This document shows, piece after piece, positions 16,854 to 24,383 of a stretch of 33,567 nucleotides of DNA (within the stretch, counting starts at the first letter, position 1; the number at the start of each line of letters is the position of its first letter). This DNA comes from Opitutia bacterium (GTDB lineage: Bacteria > Verrucomicrobiota > Verrucomicrobiia > Opitutales > Seribacteraceae): NCBI GenBank assembly GCA_002694035.1, contig NZKY01000046.1, positions 1 through 33,567 on the forward strand, written 5' to 3'. The notes below the pieces were generated by a model. It was not told the origin of the DNA. It saw nothing but the letters and a program-made list of their open reading frames with translations, and made no database searches. Both the position numbers and the translations under genes were made by a program.

Positions 16854-17321
16854 ATGACTGAAGAAAATAAAGATTTAGCTGGAAGATTCCCAAGATTTTG
16901 TGCTGCCATGATTGATGGTGTAATATTAATGGTTCTTTTATTCGCTATCGCAAAGATCACTGGGTTTTGGGAACAAATAATGCCAAGATTAGCACAAAAT
17001 ATTCCTTTAACGATGGAGGAAAGCATTATTGCTTTTGTTGTAGGGCAAGCTCTATTTCTGATTCTAAATGGAATGCTTTTAGCAAAACATGGTCAAACCA
17101 TTGGTAAAGCAATAATCGGAGTAAAAATAGTTGATACTCAACAAAATGCTGTTGGCTTTGCAAAATTATATTTACTGAGGTATTTAACAATTGTTTTTAT
17201 CTCCATGATACCAGTAGTCGGGTCCTTGTTAAATTTGCTAAATATATTATTTATTTTTGGTAAAGAAAGAAGATGCTTGCATGATCGAATTGCTGGAACA
17301 ATCGTGATCGTAGCGAAATAA
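16854..17321 (+). CDS. RDD family membrane protein
   Basis: Inner membrane protein of 155 residues. The family signature is visible: Arg in RFPRF and Asp in AAMIDG of the first helix (about 11-35), and a late Asp in RRCLHDRIAGT after the last helices. Predicted helices lie at about 15-35, 52-75, 100-125 and 125-135. The middle GQTIGKAIIGVKIVD motif is typical of RDD proteins. The family's role is unclear; some members affect transport of ions or compatible solutes. It stands alone between the purT operon and the cytochrome operon, with its own 147-base upstream region shared with the divergent small gene. Confidence 0.88.
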   Translation: MTEENKDLAGRFPRFCAAMIDGVILMVLLFAIAKITGFWEQIMPRLAQNIPLTMEESIIAFVVGQALFLILNGMLLAKHGQTIGKAIIGVKIVDTQQNAVGFAKLYLLRYLTIVFISMIPVVGSLLNLLNILFIFGKERRCLHDRIAGTIVIVAK

Positions 17322-17434
17322 ATAATTTTTAAATGGTAGAATAAAATCTAGCTAAATTCTGAATTTTTTATTGAAGAATGGATTAATTACAGGCTTTCTT
17401 AGTCTTTTGCCTTTAAAATTAAACCATTCTTTTC

Positions 17435-18556
17435 GTGAAAAATAATTGTGTTATCAAATTCTCTGGTGTTCTGTTAGCTTTTTTTGTGTATGGTAATGCT
17501 GAAGTTCAGGCCAATGTTGAACAAAGCTTAAAGGTTTCAGACTATGCGGAGAAGGGTTATCTGACTTTTGATAACAAACCGCTGGGAAGTTTAAACCGGC
17601 CTCTCGTATTACGCACTTTTGTTCCAACTCTAGAACTTTCAAAAGAATCTGTTCTTTCTAATCATTCCTCGGGGTCAACTTCTCCAAAATATAGTCCGAG
17701 TAGTGGAAAAGAATCGGACAATAAGAACTATCAACCCATTGATGGAATCCCGGCTGCAATCGCAGTAAATCTTGGAAAAACACTATCCTATGTTTGGGAC
17801 ACTACTGAATGTCGTCTTCTTTACGCATGGACAGATGGCTTTCTTGATATGCTAAATTATTGGGGAGATCGGGCTAGTGGAAGAAGAAAAGGGTTTGGAT
17901 ATGTTCCAAGATTGTATGGTTTTGTTTTTTACAAGGCAGTTGGAAAACACCCACTCAAAATAGATGGGGTTTCAGTCTCAGAACTTGGAACGCCTAAGTA
18001 CAATGGATATTCGATCGGAGAAGATCGATTACCCGTGTATGATTATAGAATTGGAAAACATAATTTATCCCTAAAAATTAATTCCGGCCCTTCTGCCCAG
18101 ACTTTAAAGTTAGACTTCTCATCTAAAGATAATGAAAAACTTGAGTTTTCATCACCTAATACACAGGTCGAAATAAAAAATAAAAACTCAGGAAAACTCA
18201 GTATAATTATTCGTCCGAATGCCGGCGAACGGTTCTCTACAGATGAACCGAAAGAAGTCATCAAAAAACCTTCACGCGAAATTGGAGAAAGACTTTACAC
18301 ATCTTTAGGATGTATTGCCTGCCATTCTTTGGATGGTGGGAAAAACCACGGACCTACTCTAAAAGGTTCCTATGGTTCCAAGAGAGAATTTTTAAAAGCA
18401 TCTCCTATGGTTATAGACGAAGCGTACATAAGAGAATCAATCGAAAAACCCATGGCTAAGACTGTCAAGGGATACCTTACTGGAATGATGCCCCCCTATA
18501 AACTCCAAGAAGCTGAGTATAATTCATTGATATTATTTATTAAATCAGTCCGTTAA
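17435..18556 (+). CDS. Exported DUF6797-like protein with C-terminal cytochrome c domain
   Basis: Exported protein of 373 residues, GTG start, signal peptide (KNNCVIKFSGVLLAFFVYG, cleavage probably after VQA near residue 27). The N-terminal module (about 30-265) shares landmarks with the module of the protein at 5768-8512: LSYVWDTTE, YAWTDGF and DYRIG (203-207). The C-terminal class I cytochrome c has the heme site CIACH (Cys293, Cys296, His297) and a Met axial ligand in GMMPP (Met351 or Met352). It should act as an electron acceptor or relay in the periplasm. The next gene, a propeller-PmoA protein, starts 18 bases downstream, so the two are almost surely co-transcribed and probably act together. 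Confidence 0.87.
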   Translation: MKNNCVIKFSGVLLAFFVYGNAEVQANVEQSLKVSDYAEKGYLTFDNKPLGSLNRPLVLRTFVPTLELSKESVLSNHSSGSTSPKYSPSSGKESDNKNYQPIDGIPAAIAVNLGKTLSYVWDTTECRLLYAWTDGFLDMLNYWGDRASGRRKGFGYVPRLYGFVFYKAVGKHPLKIDGVSVSELGTPKYNGYSIGEDRLPVYDYRIGKHNLSLKINSGPSAQTLKLDFSSKDNEKLEFSSPNTQVEIKNKNSGKLSIIIRPNAGERFSTDEPKEVIKKPSREIGERLYTSLGCIACHSLDGGKNHGPTLKGSYGSKREFLKASPMVIDEAYIRESIEKPMAKTVKGYLTGMMPPYKLQEAEYNSLILFIKSVR

Positions 18557-18574
18557 AGTTTTTTATAATCTACC

Positions 18575-21007
18575 ATGAAGTTTTTTATTTTAGTTATTCT
18601 TTCCCTCGCATCATCATTAAGTGCATCTGTTTCGAGTTATCCTATTGAAAACATTAATTTCCCTGATGACATGCCCCCCGAAATTGGTGGCTTGGCCTTT
18701 GATCAAAATGGTAACCTTTATGCCTGTTTACGCCGGGGAGATGTTGTGATTACAAAACCCGGTAATAATCCAAACTTAACCCAATGGAAAGTGTTTGCCA
18801 CCGGTTTACATAACCCGATGGGGATGCTCTTGGTTGGACCAGGTCATATCATTGTCTCACAAATGGCAGAGTTGACTGAGATCATTGATACCGATATGGA
18901 CGGGATCGCGGATCGATACAATAACTTATCAACTGATTTCGGAATCAGCGGGAATTATCATGAAACGAATGCGATTTGTAGGGATGGGAATGGAGGATTC
19001 TATATTGCCCTTGGTACTGCATCACATAATGGACCCACTTTTTTTTCTCCTCGTGGAGAATATTCAAAGGATGGAAGAAGGGGGCGTAATTTTTCGTCCA
19101 ATCAACTACGCGGATGGGTCGTTCACTACGATAAAAATGGAAAGCTTTCTCCATTTGCGAGCGGATTCCGTATGCATAACGGAATAACCAGATCTCCTGA
19201 TGGAGAAATTTGGTGTGGTGACAACCAAGGAGACTGGCGGGGTGGTTCTCCAATATACAATGTTCGCCCTGGCTCTTTTAATGGTCATCCATCCAGTCTT
19301 GTATGGGATAATGATCTTAAAAACTTTGGAACTCCAATTTTCCTACCCCGTAAGATGCTTGATGATCTTCATAATCAGCCATCGGTCCAGTTAACTAGAA
19401 AAAGTATGAATTCTTGCGGAGAACCTTTTATTATTCAAAGTAAAAACTTTGGTCCTTTTAATGGTCAGATGTTAGTACCCGACGAAAACGGTCGAAGAAT
19501 AAACAGAATAATGATGGAAAAAGTTGACGGTGCTTGGCAAGGTGCTTCAGCTCTTTTCCTCAACACAAAACAATTGAGAGCAGGCGGTGTCAGAATAGCC
19601 ATGGATGATACAGGTAAAACGATTTACTACGGGTCTACAACCCGCGGATGGCAAAGCCCGGATGAAGGTCTTCAAAGGATTACTTATAATGGAAAAATAC
19701 CATTCCATGTGCAAAATCTAAAATTAACGACAAAAGGTTTTAAACTTTGGTTCACTAAACCAATTAAAAAGAAAAGTTTTGATTCCAAAAAAATTAAAAT
19801 TCGAAGCTTTCGATACGAATATGGATATCGTTATGGTTCCAGTGAAAAAGATAAAAAAGAACATCAGATAGTAGCGGTTAATGGGACAGGACCATTTGAA
19901 ATTATAATTGATGAACTGGTTGCTGGAAGGATCTACATGATCGAAATAAACCCTGAACTAACATCGGAAGACAATCAAAAGATACATGACCCATTCGTTC
20001 AATACACTGTTAACCGGCTTAAAAGACCTGAAACTAAATTTCCTGCAAAATTAAATCTTCAGGAAGATGGGATAGAAGTCTCGGTGGGTGGAGAATTTTT
20101 CGCTAAATATAATTTTTCAAAATTTTCACAGCCCATCATCTGGCCCGTTCAGGGACCGGGCAATATACGTATGCTTAGGGATTACCCTTTAAAGAATGGG
20201 ACGGAAGGAGAGGCTAATGATCACCCTCATCACCGAGCAATTTTTATAGGGCATCAGGGGGTAAGCGGCGTAAATTACTGGCATAATCAGAATAAAAATG
20301 CAGGCGTCGTTGAACACCTTAAGCTAATTGAAAGCAGATCTGGCGAAGACCGTGCCATTATCAAAACGCTCAATGCCTGGAAGGATAATGAAGGAAAAAC
20401 CATAGGTGCTGACACTCGTACAATTTCTTTTGGTGGAGATGCTGCTGCCCGCTTCATTGATTTGGAAATTAATATCCACGCGACTAATCAAGATTTAGTT
20501 TTTGAAGAATTTAAAGACGGGTTTGTGGGAATTAGAACACACCCTGACTTACGCCTTAATCCAAATCCCAAGCACGGTGTAAAGGAAGTATTTGGCAAAG
20601 CAAGAAACAGTGAGGGAATTGAAGGAAAAAGTATTTGGGGAAAACGGGCGGACTGGGTTCATTATCATGGAAAAATTGAAGGTAAAGACGCTGGAATCGG
20701 CTTTTTTAGCCATCCTTCAAATATAACCAAAAAAGGAGAAAAGTCTTGGTGGCATGCAAGGGATTATGGTCTTATCTCAGCCAACCCTTTTGCCCCAGTC
20801 AAAATTGGTGGTGATGGAGAGCACAAAATTGAGAAAGGACAAACCCTTACTTTACGCTATCGGTTCATCTTTCATAAGGGTCCAGCAAAAGATGCTAAAA
20901 TTGGTCAAATGTTTACAGAATACGCAAAAGATGATGGTCATCCAACTTCCTTGATGCCTGATCATCCCGGTTATCCCGAAGATTATCTTTCCCAAAAAAA
21001 GAAATAA
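18575..21007 (+). CDS. Secreted beta-propeller protein fused to a DUF6807 (PmoA-like) domain
   Basis: Exported protein of 810 residues with signal peptide MKFFILVILSLASSLSA. Domains: a PQQ-dehydrogenase-like propeller (about 25-385; FATGLHNPMG, DTDMDGIADRY as a calcium-loop-like stretch), a tail with YEYGYRYGS (414 onward), and a DUF6807/PmoA domain (about 490-800) with the histidine cluster DHPHHRAIFIGH (549-560). The propeller and tail are the same type as in the 5768-8512 protein. PmoA/DUF6807 domains were named from methane monooxygenase annotation but have no proven link to methane oxidation. Flanked by the cytochrome c gene (18-base gap) and the epimerase gene (19-base gap), it is the centre of a three-gene operon, probably sugar-related. 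Confidence 0.85.
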   Translation: MKFFILVILSLASSLSASVSSYPIENINFPDDMPPEIGGLAFDQNGNLYACLRRGDVVITKPGNNPNLTQWKVFATGLHNPMGMLLVGPGHIIVSQMAELTEIIDTDMDGIADRYNNLSTDFGISGNYHETNAICRDGNGGFYIALGTASHNGPTFFSPRGEYSKDGRRGRNFSSNQLRGWVVHYDKNGKLSPFASGFRMHNGITRSPDGEIWCGDNQGDWRGGSPIYNVRPGSFNGHPSSLVWDNDLKNFGTPIFLPRKMLDDLHNQPSVQLTRKSMNSCGEPFIIQSKNFGPFNGQMLVPDENGRRINRIMMEKVDGAWQGASALFLNTKQLRAGGVRIAMDDTGKTIYYGSTTRGWQSPDEGLQRITYNGKIPFHVQNLKLTTKGFKLWFTKPIKKKSFDSKKIKIRSFRYEYGYRYGSSEKDKKEHQIVAVNGTGPFEIIIDELVAGRIYMIEINPELTSEDNQKIHDPFVQYTVNRLKRPETKFPAKLNLQEDGIEVSVGGEFFAKYNFSKFSQPIIWPVQGPGNIRMLRDYPLKNGTEGEANDHPHHRAIFIGHQGVSGVNYWHNQNKNAGVVEHLKLIESRSGEDRAIIKTLNAWKDNEGKTIGADTRTISFGGDAAARFIDLEINIHATNQDLVFEEFKDGFVGIRTHPDLRLNPNPKHGVKEVFGKARNSEGIEGKSIWGKRADWVHYHGKIEGKDAGIGFFSHPSNITKKGEKSWWHARDYGLISANPFAPVKIGGDGEHKIEKGQTLTLRYRFIFHKGPAKDAKIGQMFTEYAKDDGHPTSLMPDHPGYPEDYLSQKKK

Positions 21008-21026
21008 GATATAGATTTTCAACTTT

Positions 21027-21842
21027 ATGAAATTTGCACTTTGCAACGAAGTTTTTCAGGACTTTTCAATTGAGGAAGGATTTTCTAAAATCGCTGAAAT
21101 TGGATACAAGGGAGTAGAAATTGCCCCATTCACTCTAAAAGAAGACCCTCTGGAGATAAATGAGGAAGATGCAATTCGTTGTGCAAACGCAGCAAAATCT
21201 GCCGGTTTAGAAATTGTCGGCTTGCACTGGCTAATGGCTAAGACAGAAGGTTTACATCTTACACATTCCGATCAAAGTATGCGCTTAGCAGCATCTAATT
21301 ACTTAAAAAAACTTACCGAACTTACCGCTCAAATGGGGGGAGACATTATGGTTCTTGGAAGTCCCCACCAACGTAACCTTGAACATGGAACCGTATATGA
21401 AGACGCATTTGCAAGGGCAGTCGAAATCATTCGCGAAGTCTGCCAACTTGCTGGTAAACTTGGTGTCACTCTTGCGGTGGAACCACTATCACCTGTGGAG
21501 ACCAGTTTTTTATCATCCTGTGCGGAGGCACGCCGTTTTATTACTGCCGTCAACATGCCTTCCTGTCGATTGCATTTGGATATGAAAGCAATGGCTCATG
21601 AACCTGCTGGAACTATTGCCACTATTTATGATCATCGTTGGGAAGTTGCTCACTTTCACGGGAACGATGTTAACCACAGGGGACCGGGACAGGGTCCAAC
21701 AAATTTAGATGAAGTGGCTAAAGCATTAAGGGAAATTGACTATCAGGGTTGGGTATCGGTTGAACCATTCGACTACCACCCTACCCCAGAGGAATGTGCC
21801 CGTATAAGTCTGAAAAATCTAAAAACTAGTTTTACTTTTTAA
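21027..21842 (+). CDS. Sugar phosphate isomerase/epimerase-family TIM-barrel protein
   Basis: Cytosolic TIM-barrel protein of 271 residues, of the xylose isomerase-like / D-tagatose or D-psicose 3-epimerase group. Likely metal ligands: Glu152 (VEPLSP), Asp185 (LHLDMKAM), His211 (AHFHGND) and Glu246 (VSVEPFDY). This set of two Glu, one Asp and one His is the usual one. It probably interconverts ketoses, keto-sugars or related polyols. As last gene of the cytochrome/propeller-PmoA operon, it could process the product of the periplasmic proteins after uptake. Only 3 bases separate its end from the convergent SHD1 gene. The exact substrate is unknown. Confidence 0.88.
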   Translation: MKFALCNEVFQDFSIEEGFSKIAEIGYKGVEIAPFTLKEDPLEINEEDAIRCANAAKSAGLEIVGLHWLMAKTEGLHLTHSDQSMRLAASNYLKKLTELTAQMGGDIMVLGSPHQRNLEHGTVYEDAFARAVEIIREVCQLAGKLGVTLAVEPLSPVETSFLSSCAEARRFITAVNMPSCRLHLDMKAMAHEPAGTIATIYDHRWEVAHFHGNDVNHRGPGQGPTNLDEVAKALREIDYQGWVSVEPFDYHPTPEECARISLKNLKTSFTF

Positions 21843-21845
21843 AAT

Positions 21846-23624
21846 CTAATTTTTGGAAATAGATACTTTTAATGCCCTACTTCTGGGAACCTCCGTTTTT
21901 TTCTCCTTTGAATAGTATGCTAAACTAATTCCCTGAAATGGAAAAACAGAGGCATAACCCTTCCCATACTCAAGGTTCATGTCCTTTGTGTTGTTGGGTG
22001 AAATATTAAATTTAAACTGATAGTATGGAGTTCCCATCGCCTCAACTCCTTTAAGGGAAGATAAAGCACCCCTTGGCAATTTTAGATCAACCCACTTCTT
22101 TTCGAAAGGAAGTTTTATTCTTTTTCCTTCCGTCGGAGTCATGTAAAAAGCACCATCTCCGATTTGCGGTTTTATCTTGCTCATGGGAAGATTCTTCACA
22201 TTGGGAATAATACCATGCATACTAACCCCGACTCTTGTGGATGTTGGCCATTTTTCACCTGCAGGATCTTTGATTCTTGACCAGAATTGCATACTGTTAC
22301 GATTTATTTCCATGTTGTATTCAAATGTTCCTCCATTCTCATACTTACCAGTGAGTGTAATTTTATCGCGATCAAGAGAGGGTTCGGGAGATGAATCAAA
22401 ACTTGTTATTTTTCTACTCCTTTTTCTAGTCCGCTTTGGATTAGTTCTGTCAGTAAAAATTGAACTGAAACCTATTGTCATTCTTCTCAAACCTACCGGA
22501 TTAGCCTTGGCAGATTCTGGCAGTTTATCAGCACCTGGATTAATCCATACATGTAAACCACTTCCACTGGACGGTAAAGCAATGGTATAGGAATCACCTT
22601 CAAAAATTGTGTTATAATCCTTATATTTCCCAGTCCCGTAGTGGGACAAGCGATTTCCTTTGGCAGGTATAATTTTAGGCTTCATGGAAGCCATTGAACT
22701 TTTCTTCCTTCTTAATGCTTCCAATTTTGCAATAGATGAAGAATCAAATTTACTCCATGGCAGGGAAAGTGGATTGGATTTCGATTTTAATAGAACAGAA
22801 ACCTCTAGATCATTTGCATCAACAAATTTTGCCATAATTGTTCTACCTTCAATATCTTTTAATTCGTGTTCAATCTCGAGATCCTGCTCGGAGATTAATG
22901 GCACTTTCATTGCTTTTCTCTTTTTGGCTAATGCTGCCGCTTTTTTTTCAAGAGCAGAAAGATTGGACTTCAATTTTTTTGCTAATGCTTGTGAATCTTT
23001 GGACAAAGAATTTAAAGGTACTGAAACTTCTCTGGCACCACCACCGATAGACAAAACAATATTTTGATCATTTAAATCTAAGAATCTTCCAACAATTGTT
23101 TGATTTTGGGAATTTTGCCAGGGATACTCTTTTTGCAAATCGAGTTCCCCATTCAAATCCACCTTTTGAACTGGCTGTTTAATTACCGGGATAGGTGATT
23201 TTTGTTTTTGCAAACGGAAAGCCATTTCCTGAGATTCCTGGCTAAACATAGAAAGAGGTAAAACGGTTGTCTTTCCATTCCAAATCAAAGTTACGGTTTT
23301 ATTATCCGACTTTACAAACTCGGCAGATATTGTCCTACCTGACTGATCCTTCCATTCTCTTACTTTTTTATTGTTTTTAACATTAATTGAATCGGGCTTT
23401 ACCCTCAATTTATTAACCAAAGATTTTGTTATAGAATTTAAGGTGCTTATGGGTAATGGAAAACGTTTCCCATTCCATTCGATTGTTACAGTAGTACTAT
23501 CAGCTTTAATAAATTTGGCTTGTAATGTTCTACCATTTAAATCTGTCCAAGAATGTAATTCATTGGAATCTTCTGCATTTAAAAAATGCATCAAAAAAAA
23601 TACAATTAAGAAAATAAATTTCAT
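21846..23624 (-). CDS. Secreted protein with four SHD1-type repeats
   Basis: Exported protein of 592 residues with signal peptide MKFIFLIVFFLMHFLNA. Four SHD1 (SLA1 homology domain 1)-like repeats are visible at about 23-73, 88-138, 167-218 and 252-306, each built as 'W-x-D-x-x-GRT-(hydrophobic)-x-A-x-F-(x)n-V-x-(hydrophobic)-x-W-x-G-K-x-x-x-(hydrophobic)-P-(hydrophobic)'. Repeats 3 and 4 are more diverged (QNQTIVGRF; EGRTIMAKF). A lysine-rich linker (about 222-242) sits between repeats 3 and 4. Residues about 325-592 form a beta-rich region without a family I recognise. SHD1 repeats are common in exported proteins of Planctomycetes and Verrucomicrobia; their function there is unknown. A 219-base AT-rich region upstream holds nothing I can name. 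Confidence 0.8.
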   Translation of the reverse strand: MKFIFLIVFFLMHFLNAEDSNELHSWTDLNGRTLQAKFIKADSTTVTIEWNGKRFPLPISTLNSITKSLVNKLRVKPDSINVKNNKKVREWKDQSGRTISAEFVKSDNKTVTLIWNGKTTVLPLSMFSQESQEMAFRLQKQKSPIPVIKQPVQKVDLNGELDLQKEYPWQNSQNQTIVGRFLDLNDQNIVLSIGGGAREVSVPLNSLSKDSQALAKKLKSNLSALEKKAAALAKKRKAMKVPLISEQDLEIEHELKDIEGRTIMAKFVDANDLEVSVLLKSKSNPLSLPWSKFDSSSIAKLEALRRKKSSMASMKPKIIPAKGNRLSHYGTGKYKDYNTIFEGDSYTIALPSSGSGLHVWINPGADKLPESAKANPVGLRRMTIGFSSIFTDRTNPKRTRKRSRKITSFDSSPEPSLDRDKITLTGKYENGGTFEYNMEINRNSMQFWSRIKDPAGEKWPTSTRVGVSMHGIIPNVKNLPMSKIKPQIGDGAFYMTPTEGKRIKLPFEKKWVDLKLPRGALSSLKGVEAMGTPYYQFKFNISPNNTKDMNLEYGKGYASVFPFQGISLAYYSKEKKTEVPRSRALKVSISKN

Positions 23625-23843
23625 GGTTTCGGGAGTGTTAAAATTGAGCTTTATCGAAATGTATAGCTAAAGTTTAAAGTATTACTTAATCTAGTAAAGG
23701 TACCAATATAAGAAGATATTAATCGAAATTTCATTTTTAATAAAAAGCAAATGTAAGTTCTGAAGTTATTAAATAATGATACAAATGAAAAATTAGTTAC
23801 TAAAAAATATTCATTTTAAATTTTCTTCTACTGGCATTTAATG

Positions 23844-24150
23844 CTAAGCAAAAGTAAAATTTAAGCAAAGCCACAGACATTGACTATAACGGTAGGTCAA
23901 AAAGGTTAATGTGATTGCGCCTCCAAAACAAAGACCCACCATCCAATTTGTCTGAATCAGATCAAAAAACCATAGGGATAAAAGCATAACCAATGGAAAT
24001 TCCGCCGATAAAAAATTCAATTCGTCCTCCCTGCTGTATTCAAAATTACACTTCGAACATTTTTCGTTTAAGTAAATTTCTTAATACAGCACCTTGGTTG
24101 CAGCTGGGACAACGATTTCGAAGCGTCCTGTAAAAGTATGTTATTTTCAT
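23844..24150 (-). pseudogene. DUF983 zinc-ribbon membrane protein, split by a frameshift
   Basis: On the minus strand an ATG at 24150 opens MKITYFYRTLRNRCPSCNQG, followed by AVLRNLLKRK. The frame then stops at 24046. If one A of the five-base A run (24060-24064, T on the plus strand) is left out, the frame continues as CSKCNFEYSREDE and goes on to a stop at 23844, giving a 101-residue DUF983 protein. It then has both CXXC pairs (Cys14/Cys17 and Cys31/Cys34), two hydrophobic segments and the family-typical ending RYSQCLWL. The break may be a true mutation, a sequencing error in the homopolymer, or rarely programmed slippage. Its ATG overlaps the stop of the upstream small gene in ATGA. Family function is unknown. 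Confidence 0.75.
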
Positions 24151-24383
24151 TTCGACTGTGCTTCTTTCGGAATCGCATCGAGATCGACATCTTCCAATAA
24201 ACTTGAATTCGTTTCAAATCGCTCGGTTACAGATTGAATTCTTAAGTGTCGTCTTATACCAAGAGCCAAAATTATGAGGAGTAAAAAAAATAAGAAACCA
24301 AGTTTTTCCAGAGAAAAACTTTTATTATCTATCGAAAACTGGAGGCTTCCAATTTTCGGGCAATTTACCCTGTGGGCGGACAC
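24147..24383 (-). CDS. Small single-pass membrane protein, start uncertain
   Basis: Open frame on the minus strand that ends at 24147 and overlaps the sulfatase 3' end. The part beyond the sulfatase stop (at 24325) reads as a membrane segment (LGFLFFLLLIILALGI), then basic RRHLR and an acidic tail ending DLDAIPKEAQSK, which looks like a real protein. Its stop overlaps the DUF983 ATG as ATGA, which supports translation. The start is not clear: no ATG lies in the right place. A GTG at 24383 would give 78 residues and overlap the sulfatase by 59 bases; a rarer start closer to the membrane segment is possible. No family recognised. Confidence 0.45.
   Translation of the reverse strand: MSAHRVNCPKIGSLQFSIDNKSFSLEKLGFLFFLLLIILALGIRRHLRIQSVTERFETNSSLLEDVDLDAIPKEAQSK

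Noticed and set aside
18575-21007. A methane oxidation gene, because of the PmoA-like domain name
   Set aside because: DUF6807/PmoA in this setting is a soluble exported domain; no particulate methane monooxygenase subunit is present.
22660-23067. A 135-codon plus-strand open frame opposite the SHD1 gene
   Set aside because: It lies wholly inside the SHD1 coding region, whose repeats are clear, and its translation shows no domain or consistent composition.
23625-23843. Possible RNA gene in the gap upstream of the SHD1 gene
   Set aside because: Very AT-rich, no stable stem, no tRNA-like or terminator-like structure visible.
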